This document shows, piece by piece, positions 53,488 to 64,000 of a DNA stretch of 64,000 nt; position 1 is the stretch's first letter; each line of letters opens with the position of its first letter. A program made the position numbers and the translations under genes. The notes under the pieces were generated by a model, which was not told the DNA's origin, did no database searches, and saw only the letters and a program-made list of their open reading frames with translations. The DNA comes from Hymenobacter baengnokdamensis (lineage in GTDB: Bacteria > Bacteroidota > Bacteroidia > Cytophagales > Hymenobacteraceae), in the NCBI RefSeq assembly GCF_008728635.1, contig NZ_CP044285.1, forward strand, positions 1,364,001-1,428,000, in the 5' to 3' direction.

Positions 53488-53718
53488 TTATTCGAGAAAT
53501 AGCCGACTGATATGCAGCGTGCCATCAGGCAGCTGCCTCTTATCATAGCAGTAGTCCTCGTCTTGATGGCGACTACTGCACAAAACTAACGCTTCCCCAC
53601 GTCGGACTGCCTCAATAAGAAAGCTCTTACCCGGCTTCCAAGTCAGCCGGGTCGCCAGCAAGCTCAATAATTTGCCCGGAGCAGGCGCGGATACTACAAC
53701 GGGCAGGCAAATACCCAA
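53488..53718 (-). CDS. Possible 76-residue protein, unknown
   Basis: A TTG-start frame whose second half looks like protein (TWKPGKSFLIEAVRRGEALV, then SSRHQDEDYCYDKRQLPDGT) and ends in LHISRLFLE. No signal peptide or membrane helix. It could be the end of a decayed gene. On the other strand TACCTTTG (53461-53468) matches a -7 box pointing into this gap, but with no good -33 box. Otherwise 53387-53884 is empty. Confidence 0.3.
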   Translation of the reverse strand: MGICLPVVVSAPAPGKLLSLLATRLTWKPGKSFLIEAVRRGEALVLCSSRHQDEDYCYDKRQLPDGTLHISRLFLE

Positions 53719-53884
53719 AAAGCGCCGACCTGCTGGCCGACGCTTTCTGCATTCGTGGGAAGGACAAATCTGCCGACCTTAACCGAAAAGAGTGTTCTTC
53801 GTCTAAAGCCCGTCGTACTCCGGTAAGCTGGGCCGGATGCTCAATCTGGGTTTCAGATAGCTTACAGGCGGAGCTACCGGCCGC

Positions 53885-55117
53885 CTACTTGCCCAGTTTA
53901 ATTTTTAGATTTTCGTTTAGCGCTTCCAGAAACTCCTCGGTGTAGAGGTAGTCGCGCCCGTGCTCCACCTTGTTGCCGTGAATGCACACGGCCAGGTCCT
54001 TGGTCATTTTGCCGCTTTCTACAGTTTCGATGCACACGGCTTCGAGGGCTTTGCAGAAGTCGATAAGCTCCTGGTTGCCATCCAGAATACCCCGAAACTC
54101 CAGGCCGCGCGTCCAGGCGAAGATAGAAGCGATGGGGTTAGTCGAAGTGGGCTTACCGGCCTGGTGGTCGCGGTAGTGGCGCGTTACGGTGCCGTGCGCG
54201 GCTTCCGCCTCCATCACGGTGCCATCAGGCGTTACGAGCGTGGAGGTCATCAGGCCCAGCGAGCCGAAGCCCTGCGCTACGGTGTCGCTCTGCACGTCGC
54301 CGTCGTAGTTTTTGCAGGCCCACACAAAGTTGCCGTGCCATTTCAGGGCCGAAGCCACCATATCATCAATCAGACGATGCTCGTAGGTGATGCCGGCGGC
54401 TTTGAACTTAGCCAGGTAGTCCTGCTCGTAAATCTCCTGAAAGATGTCCTTAAAGCGGCCATCGTACTTCTTCAGGATGGTGTTTTTGGTAGACAAATAC
54501 AGCGGCCAGCCTTTCATCAGGGCCTGGTTGAAGCAGGCGTGCGCAAAGCCCCGAATCGACTCGTCGGTGTTGTACATGGCCAGGGCTACGCCGTCGTTTT
54601 TGAAGTTAAATACCTCAAACGACTGCACGTCGCCGCCATCCTCGGGCGTAAACGTGATGGTGAGCTTGCCCTTGCCCTTGGTTACGAAGTCGGTGGCGCG
54701 GTACTGGTCGCCGAAGGCGTGGCGGCCAATGCAGATGGGCGCCGTCCAGTTCGGAACCAGCCGAGGCACATTACTCATCACAATCGGCTCCCGGAAAACC
54801 GTGCCATCCAGGATGTTGCGAATAGTGCCGTTCGGCGACTTCCACATCTGCTTCAGGCCAAACTCCTGCACGCGTTCTTCATCGGGGGTGATGGTAGCGC
54901 ACTTGATGCCCACGCCGTATTGCTTAATGGCATTGGCCGAGTCAATGGTTACCTGGTCATTGGTTTGGTCACGGTGCTCAATACCAAGGTCATAGTATTT
55001 GATGTCGAGGTCCAGGTACGGCGTAATCAGCTTGTCTTTGATAAACTTCCAGATGATGCGCGTCATCTCGTCGCCATCGAGCTCTACTACGGGGTTGGCT
55101 ACTTTAATTTTAGTCAT
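53885..55117 (-). CDS. icd: NADP-dependent isocitrate dehydrogenase
   Basis: 410 residues; ATG 55117 ([20 protein letters not shown]) is preferred over a GTG six bases earlier. Converts isocitrate to 2-oxoglutarate with NADP+ in the TCA cycle. Substrate-binding motifs [19 protein letters not shown] and [21 protein letters not shown], the metal site [24 protein letters not shown] and the NADP site [13 protein letters not shown] are intact. It belongs to the subfamily shared with eukaryotic NADP-IDH rather than the E. coli type. Single gene. Confidence 0.95.
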   Translation of the reverse strand: MTKIKVANPVVELDGDEMTRIIWKFIKDKLITPYLDLDIKYYDLGIEHRDQTNDQVTIDSANAIKQYGVGIKCATITPDEERVQEFGLKQMWKSPNGTIRNILDGTVFREPIVMSNVPRLVPNWTAPICIGRHAFGDQYRATDFVTKGKGKLTITFTPEDGGDVQSFEVFNFKNDGVALAMYNTDESIRGFAHACFNQALMKGWPLYLSTKNTILKKYDGRFKDIFQEIYEQDYLAKFKAAGITYEHRLIDDMVASALKWHGNFVWACKNYDGDVQSDTVAQGFGSLGLMTSTLVTPDGTVMEAEAAHGTVTRHYRDHQAGKPTSTNPIASIFAWTRGLEFRGILDGNQELIDFCKALEAVCIETVESGKMTKDLAVCIHGNKVEHGRDYLYTEEFLEALNENLKIKLGK

Positions 55118-55259
55118 GTCCACTAAGGGCTTTTTGAGGGTTTTTACCAGGCTCCGGCCAGAGAAGAAGCCAGCCGGCCAGCCCGCACCAGTCTGGCGCG
55201 GTCATTACCGGGGTCAATATTAAGCAAGGCTTTCTGCGCATTGGCAGCCGTAGGTTGTC

Positions 55260-55271
55260 GCAAACGTTTGC
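55260..55271. promoter_or_regulatory. Palindrome GCAAACGTTTGC upstream of icd
   Basis: A perfect 12-bp palindrome about 143 bp before the icd start, of the form bound by LacI-family repressors. The regulator is not in the window. The rest of 55118-55466 has only the hairpin at 55402. Confidence 0.35.
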
Positions 55272-55401
55272 ACTGGCGAAACGCTGCTAATTATTTATAA
55301 AAACAGCCTGCTCGGCATCCTTTTCCACCAGTTTGTAGGTTGCTTGCCCCGCTACGCACGGTAGGGGAGGCGTTGCTGGCTACCCCTTGCGTTAAGCAGC
55401 A

Positions 55402-55433
55402 AAGCCCCCGGAAGGGAAGTTCCGAAGGCTTTG
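55402..55433 (-). terminator. Hairpin after the monooxygenase gene
   Basis: AAAGCC and CCGGAA pair with TTCCG and GGCTTT across a short loop, about 35 bp after the stop on the minus strand. Likely ends the SAM-riboswitch operon. Confidence 0.45.
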
Positions 55434-55466
55434 TGAATATATATAAAATTGTATGTTATGGCCCGC

Positions 55467-56492
55467 TTACGCCAGCACCTGAATGACAGCTTCTGAAAAG
55501 CGCTCCATCTCTTCCAGCTGCGGGCTGCATTGCAGCAAAAACAAATCGACGCCTACCGCCTCAAAAGCCGCGATACGGTCGGCCACCTGCGCCGGCGTGC
55601 CGGTGAGGCCCGAGCGCAGGCCCCGGTTCGACACCGAATAGTCTTGCAGCGACACCTGGTTTTCGAGCTGGGTGCCGGCCAGCCACTGCTGGTAGTTTTT
55701 GTAGCCTGCCGCCGAGCCCTGCACGTTCGTAATGCGGTCAAGCTCTTTCTTTACTTCCTGCTCGGTGTTTCGCACGATAGAATAGGCGGCCACCCCAAAT
55801 TGCATACGCGGCAAACCCAGCTTTTCGCGGCGCTCGCTCAGGTCCTGAATGCGCCGTCCGATGGCAGCGGGGTCGTCGCCGTGCATCACGTAGCCATCGC
55901 ACTGCTTGGCAATCAGATTCTTAGCCGCCTCTGATTCGCCCCCCGCGTACAAAAACGGCCGCGGCCGCGACAGCGGCTTGGGCTGAAGAATAGAATCCGT
56001 CACCTTATAAAACTTGCCTTCAAAGGTGAAGTGGTCCTGCTTCCAGAGGTTATCTACCACGTGCAGCCACTCCGCAGTACGGGCGTAGCGGTCGTCGTGC
56101 TGCTCAAAGTGCACACCATACTTTTTGGCCTCATCCTGCCACCACGACGACACAACATTGAGCGACAGGCGTCCATTGCTGATGTGGTCGATGTTGGCGG
56201 CCTGCTTGGCCAGTAAAGCCGGTGAGTGAAAGGTTGGCCGCACGGCCACCATCAGCTCAATCTTTTTGGTAACGGCCGCCAGGGCCGCCGCCGTGCTCCA
56301 CGCATCCAGCGATGGGGCCTCTTCGCCCTTTATGTCGTTGAGATTCAGCTCAGCAATGAGCGAAAGGTCGTAGCCTAGCTCTTCGCTACGCTGGGCCAGC
56401 GTTTTCACATAGTCCCAGTCGGCGCGCATGTTTTCGTCTTCGACGTTGCGCAGCCACCCGCCAAACACGGGCATCCAATAACCATAACGCAT
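55467..56492 (-). CDS. LLM-class FMN-dependent monooxygenase (SsuD/SfnG-like)
   Basis: 341 residues, ATG at 56492. A bacterial luciferase-like TIM barrel: MRYGYWMPVFGGW at the start, EELGYDLSLIAELN near 40, VAVRPTFHSPALLAKQAANI near 85, ISNGRLSLNVVSSWWQDEA near 108, HDDRYARTAEWLHVVDNLW near 130 and PFLYAGGESEAAKNL near 180. These segments match FMNH2-dependent alkanesulfonate (SsuD) and dimethylsulfone (SfnG) monooxygenases, which release sulfite/sulfinate by C-S cleavage. It needs reduced FMN from a reductase not seen here. It starts 2 bp after the ATP-grasp gene, so the two are made together. Confidence 0.88.
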   Translation of the reverse strand: MRYGYWMPVFGGWLRNVEDENMRADWDYVKTLAQRSEELGYDLSLIAELNLNDIKGEEAPSLDAWSTAAALAAVTKKIELMVAVRPTFHSPALLAKQAANIDHISNGRLSLNVVSSWWQDEAKKYGVHFEQHDDRYARTAEWLHVVDNLWKQDHFTFEGKFYKVTDSILQPKPLSRPRPFLYAGGESEAAKNLIAKQCDGYVMHGDDPAAIGRRIQDLSERREKLGLPRMQFGVAAYSIVRNTEQEVKKELDRITNVQGSAAGYKNYQQWLAGTQLENQVSLQDYSVSNRGLRSGLTGTPAQVADRIAAFEAVGVDLFLLQCSPQLEEMERFSEAVIQVLA

Positions 56493-56494
56493 AA

Positions 56495-57496
56495 CTAGAC
56501 AGCCAGGGCGGTTTCAGCGTGAGCAGATACGGCGGCCGGGGCGGCCGGTACTTGCGTTTCGAGATAGTCCACGAAACGGGCGTACGGGTCGAAGCCCACT
56601 ACGTTCACGGCGTCGGCCACGAAGTTCGACAGGGCGTTGATATCATAAAACAGCACGTCGCCGGTGCGGTCATCAATCAGGTACTCTACGCCGCCCACGT
56701 CTATTTTGGCAGCAGCCACAATGCGCTCCACCGCAGCAATTACCTCGGCCGGTGGCGTAAAGGCTTCTACCTGAATACCTTTCTTAGGCGCTTCCGTCAG
56801 GCAGAAATCAGCCGACGGTGCTTCCGGAATCTGGCATATCTCGGCGGGGCACAGGTTGAAGCTCTCGCCGGTGGTGTACACCTTCATGGCGTACAGAAAC
56901 TTGCCATCCAGCGTTTCTACGCGGTGAATATGGCCGCCCCGGGGCGTCACGTATTCCTGCACCAGGGCCGTCTGGTCAATACCCAGGTCAATCTGCTCTG
57001 CTGCTACAGCAGCCTCGACGCCCTCAATAGTATCGAAGCGAATGATACCCGCGCCGCTGCCGCCGATATTTACCTTCACCACAATAGGAAAGCGCAGCTC
57101 GCGGGCCGCATCAGGTACCCGGGAGGCGTGGTTTACTACCCGCGAGTTAGGGTATTTCAAGCCCAGCGACCGAAACAGCGCCAGCTGCCTGGCCTTGTTG
57201 GTTTCGATGCTGGTAGCTACCGAGCCGTTGATGATGCGTACGCCCAGCCCTTCAAGGTGCGTGGCGAAGCCTGCGGTATGAAAAATACCCTGCCCGTGCC
57301 CGCGCAGATAAGCCGATGAGCTCATCCGGTTCACAACGAGCGCGTAAGGGCTTTCGGCTTCCGTAGGGTCAAACAGATGATGGGCAGCGTCAATCTTTTC
57401 GTAGGGCAACCCCCGGCGGTCCAGCTCCGCAAACAGTGGCTTAAACCACTCGGGGTGCTCATAATAAATGCCAATCGGCTTGGAAGTAAGCGACAT
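56495..57496 (-). CDS. ATP-grasp ligase-like protein
   Basis: 333 residues from ATG 57496 (MSLTSKPIGIYYEHPEWF); a start nine codons earlier is less likely. The pattern is ATP-grasp/RimK-like: an N-terminal fold (LVVNRMSSSAYLRGHGQ), ETNKARQLALFRSLGLKYPN, the ATP-binding strand FPIVVKVNIGGSGAGIIRF near residue 145, VQEYVTPRGGHIHRVETLDG, and the metal/ATP site VGGVEYLIDDRTGDVLFYDINALSNF near 290. Joins a carboxylate to an amine or thiol through an acyl phosphate; its substrate is unknown. It is the first gene after a SAM riboswitch. Confidence 0.82.
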   Translation of the reverse strand: MSLTSKPIGIYYEHPEWFKPLFAELDRRGLPYEKIDAAHHLFDPTEAESPYALVVNRMSSSAYLRGHGQGIFHTAGFATHLEGLGVRIINGSVATSIETNKARQLALFRSLGLKYPNSRVVNHASRVPDAARELRFPIVVKVNIGGSGAGIIRFDTIEGVEAAVAAEQIDLGIDQTALVQEYVTPRGGHIHRVETLDGKFLYAMKVYTTGESFNLCPAEICQIPEAPSADFCLTEAPKKGIQVEAFTPPAEVIAAVERIVAAAKIDVGGVEYLIDDRTGDVLFYDINALSNFVADAVNVVGFDPYARFVDYLETQVPAAPAAVSAHAETALAV

Positions 57497-57597
57497 AACC
57501 AAGAAAAAAGTGAGAGGGAACAAAGCAAAAGCCCAATAGGCCGCGCACGCGCGGGGTTACGGCAGCAACAGCCCCGGGAAGGTCCAGGTTCGGAGCT

Positions 57598-57623
57598 ATA
57601 ATATATTAAATTTAATATATTAT
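57598..57623. repeat. Perfect 26-bp AT-rich palindrome in the operon leader
   Basis: ATAATATATTAAA followed at once by its reverse complement TTTAATATATTAT, between the SAM riboswitch and the ATP-grasp start. It could act as an RNA hairpin or a DNA operator. Confidence 0.55.
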
Positions 57624-57780
57624 GCGATTAATCCGTCTGAGTAAGGTGCCGACAGTTTAACCAGTCGGCGGCCGGCAGTGTCGCGTAGCCTGCTTAATAG
57701 CCACAGCTACAACAGCCCCACGAGTGGCGGGCTAAGTTGCGAAGCGGGGCGGGGTAGGGGAGAAGGGAGCGCACGGCGTG

Positions 57781-57896
57781 TTGTTTTTATACTGCCGGCG
57801 CGTAGTGCGCCAGCCTTCGGTTGGCACCGTTTGGCACAAGCCAAGGTTGCCGGCGTTTCATCGAGCCTGTCTCTCCGCGCCTCGTTATAAAAACAA
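57781..57896 (-). promoter_or_regulatory. SAM-I (S-box) riboswitch
   Basis: On the minus strand an 11-bp P1 stem (TTGTTTTTATA at 57896-57886 with TATAAAAACAA at 57791-57781) encloses the S-box core: GGAGAGACAGGCTCGATGAAA, CGCCGGCAACC and GGTGCCAA, in the usual order. It lies about 285 bp before the ATP-grasp gene on the same strand with no other gene between. It should repress the operon when SAM is high. No clear terminator is visible between 57497 and 57780, so the mode of control is unresolved. Confidence 0.9.
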
Positions 57897-57924
57897 TCCT
57901 TTCTGACAAAAGGAATTGATGCAG

Positions 57925-57932
57925 CAAAGGTA
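57925..57932 (-). promoter_or_regulatory. -7 box TACCTTTG before the SAM riboswitch
   Basis: Exact TAnnTTTG match (minus strand) about 28 bp upstream of the riboswitch P1 stem. No TTG at the ideal -33 distance. Beyond it, 57933-58240 shows no gene. Confidence 0.55.
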
Positions 57933-58240
57933 CGAACGCGCATTCATAAGCGCTCTATGGCAGCAGGCCGTGTAGCTGGCAGAAAGCGCGTGGCTATAGG
58001 CCGCGTGGCTGGCCTCTCTGTATAGTTGTCATCGGCCCTCTACGTATCCGACGGTTCCATATGGGCCATTTCGCCCGCCTCACTTGCTGGGCAAAGCCAT
58101 AGTGAATGTATAGGGCAGGCAGCCCGCTTCAACAGCAGCTACTCCACTTCCGCTATACTATATTCAGGCCTCAAATTCCAACCTTAGCGTCAATAGTAGG
58201 GAGTAGCCAGGGCGGGCTGTAGTAAAGGGTACACACGCAA

Positions 58241-58283
58241 AAGCCCTGCTTACGCGCTGGGGAAAGCGGGGTAAGCAGGGCTT
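58241..58283 (-). terminator. rRNA operon terminator
   Basis: AAGCCCTGCTTAC (58241-58253) pairs with GTAAGCAGGGCTT (58271-58283), just after the 5S gene on the minus strand. Confidence 0.75.
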
Positions 58284-58293
58284 GGGTTATAAA

Positions 58294-58404
58294 GTTGGCG
58301 GCGACCGACTCTCCCACCGGTGAAGGCAGTACCATAGGCGCACCGGGGCTTAACGACTCTGTTCGGAATGGGAAGAGGTGAACACCCGGGCTAAAGCCAC
58401 CATT
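58294..58404 (-). rRNA. rrf: 5S ribosomal RNA
   Basis: On the minus strand the sequence has the conserved 5S core (CCATTCCGAACAGAGTCGTTA) and complementary ends (GGTGGC with GCCGCC). Ends are approximate to a few bases. Last gene of the rRNA operon. Confidence 0.92.
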
Positions 58405-58448
58405 GCTGGCGTTGCCTGTCGGGTTCAGGGACAGGCAGCAATACCGTT

Positions 58449-58479
58449 GACATAAGGGAAAAGAGAAAGAAGTAGAAAG
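58449..58479 (-). other. 3' half of the pre-23S processing stem
   Basis: This stretch (ATAAGGGAAAAGAGAAAGAA) is complementary, with a few bulges, to 61469-61499 on the other side of 23S. It should form the RNase III stem that excises pre-23S. Confidence 0.55.
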
Positions 58480-58491
58480 ACTGAGTGGGCC

Positions 58492-63163
<4,672 letters not shown>

Positions 63164-63309
63164 AAAATATTCCTAATCCACTACCTAAATAGGGACGTTG
63201 TCGAGTGCTTGCCCTGTGCTCTATTTGACGTTTGTAATCTAATTCGTTTAGCTTAGTTGCTTGCCCCTGTTGCTTTGCCGAAGCAACGCATAACAGGCAA
63301 GCGCCTACC

Positions 63310-63325
63310 TATTTTGTCTATTTCC
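63310..63325 (-). other. 5' half of the pre-16S processing stem
   Basis: TATTTTGTCTATTTCC (plus strand) is the exact reverse complement of 61575-61590 on the other side of 16S; imperfect pairing continues over CATTCAA. This is the expected RNase III stem around 16S. Confidence 0.75.
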
Positions 63326-63427
63326 AACATTCAAAGAACATGTGTTACTTCCTGTTGAAGTAACTCGGCGGCTGGTTTTACCAAGCCTTTTCTTGTCGTT
63401 TGCAAGACCCTGTTTTAATTGGGAGTG

Positions 63428-63457
63428 CAAAGGTAGCTATTTTTTCTGACTTTCCAA
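63428..63457 (-). promoter_or_regulatory. Main rRNA promoter
   Basis: Minus strand: TTG (63457-63455), 19-bp spacer, TACCTTTG (63435-63428), followed by CACTCCC. Same layout as the tRNA-Gly promoter. Confidence 0.75.
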
Positions 63458-63530
63458 GTTTCAAGTAAAAAATTATTGCTTTTTACTTTTGTTTTTCTAA
63501 ATCTTGCCTACTTCCTTTTAAAGCGGGGTG

Positions 63531-63538
63531 CAAAGGTA
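63531..63538 (-). promoter_or_regulatory. Second rRNA -7 box
   Basis: TACCTTTG followed by CACCCCG on the minus strand; -33 box weak. Confidence 0.5.
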
Positions 63539-63711
63539 AGAAGCTTTTTTTAGATTCTTACAGCTTGGGCAAAAATAAATTTGCGGTGGCTGTTTTTGCG
63601 GTCCGGTAAAGCAGACATCTCGGCCTTTTCCAGAGTTCCTTTGCAGAGAAAGATTTTTCTGAGGCGGCTGCTTTTGAGCGTTCCCAGTGGGCCGGTTGCC
63701 GTTTGGGACTG

Positions 63712-63719
63712 CAAAGGTA
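63712..63719 (-). promoter_or_regulatory. Third rRNA -7 box
   Basis: TACCTTTG followed by CAGTCCC on the minus strand; -33 box weak. The three boxes share the same downstream context. No gene is seen from 63720 to the right edge. Confidence 0.45.
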
Positions 63720-64000
63720 CTGCTTTTAGCGGGCTGGGCAGCTTGTGGCAACGAAGTTTTGCCCGAGGCTACGCTAAGTGCCTGAAAGCTGGGTGAGAAA
63801 CTTTTGAAAGTTGCGCTGTTTGCTAGAGGCACTGTTGAATCCAGGGAGGTGAGTAGTGATAAGGTATAAGGTGTCGGCTGCGGGCTAGGCCTGGAGTAGC
63901 TTCGGGTAGGGCTATTAGTGAGGTGGTGCTAGGGAATGAGTGGGTTGTATAAATGCTGGCTGGGCGCCTACTTAGCCGGGGCCTACTTTTGGTGAGTAGG

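Noticed and set aside
57707..57943. Minus-strand 78-codon frame in the gap before the rRNA operon
   Set aside because: It lies across the SAM riboswitch and has no protein character.

Overview
The window looks like a chromosomal piece of a GC-rich Bacteroidota, most likely a Hymenobacter or close relative (Cytophagales). Reasons: several secreted proteins end in type IX secretion (T9SS) or gliding-type C-terminal domains; promoters fit the Bacteroidota pattern TTG-N19/20-TAnnTTTG (clearest before tRNA-Gly and the rRNA operon); and the families present (DUF1501/DUF1800 pair, BtuB with a beta-propeller lipoprotein, AraC proteins with a metal-binding N-terminus) are typical of that group. The genus is inferred; the 16S gene in the window could settle it.

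Layout. 1-8.2 kb: a partial sorbosone-dehydrogenase-like propeller, a DUF389 membrane protein, an alpha/beta hydrolase, a TonB-C-terminal-domain protein, an outer-membrane barrel, and the DUF1501/DUF1800 pair. 8.2-10.3 kb: a tandem array of three lipoprotein paralogues plus a truncated fourth that runs straight into a strong terminator. 10.4-20.8 kb: large secreted proteins around asd. 21-23.4 kb: a copper-flavoured patch (Cys-rich four-helix protein, AraC regulator with an HMA-like N-terminus, degenerate His/Met-rich ORF). 23.4-27 kb: a B12-uptake operon (cobalamin riboswitch, BtuB-like receptor, BtuG-like propeller lipoprotein). 27-34.5 kb: alkyladenine glycosylase, CDF and Nramp metal transporters (the latter with a DtxR/MntR-type operator), a B12-binding radical SAM protein, a degenerate hydrolase lipoprotein, a GNAT acetyltransferase. 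34.6-45 kb: tRNA-Gly(CCC), then a defence-type island: IS630-family element, AlbA_2/ATPase-like protein, type I restriction-modification hsdM-hsdS-hsdR, IS3-family element. 45-53.4 kb: a 17-residue-repeat surface protein with a chaperone-type tail, a ClC channel followed by a glycoside hydrolase 18 fragment, an S9 peptidase and a porin. 53.9-57.9 kb: NADP-isocitrate dehydrogenase, then an ATP-grasp protein and a flavin-dependent monooxygenase under a SAM-I riboswitch. 58.2-64 kb: a 16S-23S-5S rRNA operon on the minus strand, with no tRNA in the spacer, complementary processing stems and three copies of a promoter -7 box.

How parts work together. Two metabolite-sensing riboswitches control uptake or assimilation modules: B12 controls B12 import (and a B12-binding radical SAM enzyme lies nearby), and SAM controls a pair whose monooxygenase resembles sulfonate/sulfone C-S cleaving enzymes. 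The second pairing is the most promising undescribed system here. Three large genes carry small indels in short repeats or homopolymer-like stretches (4 bp near 124, 5 bp near 13802, 1 bp near 37660). These could be phase-variable or recently broken genes, or assembly errors, and should be checked with reads before anything is built on them.
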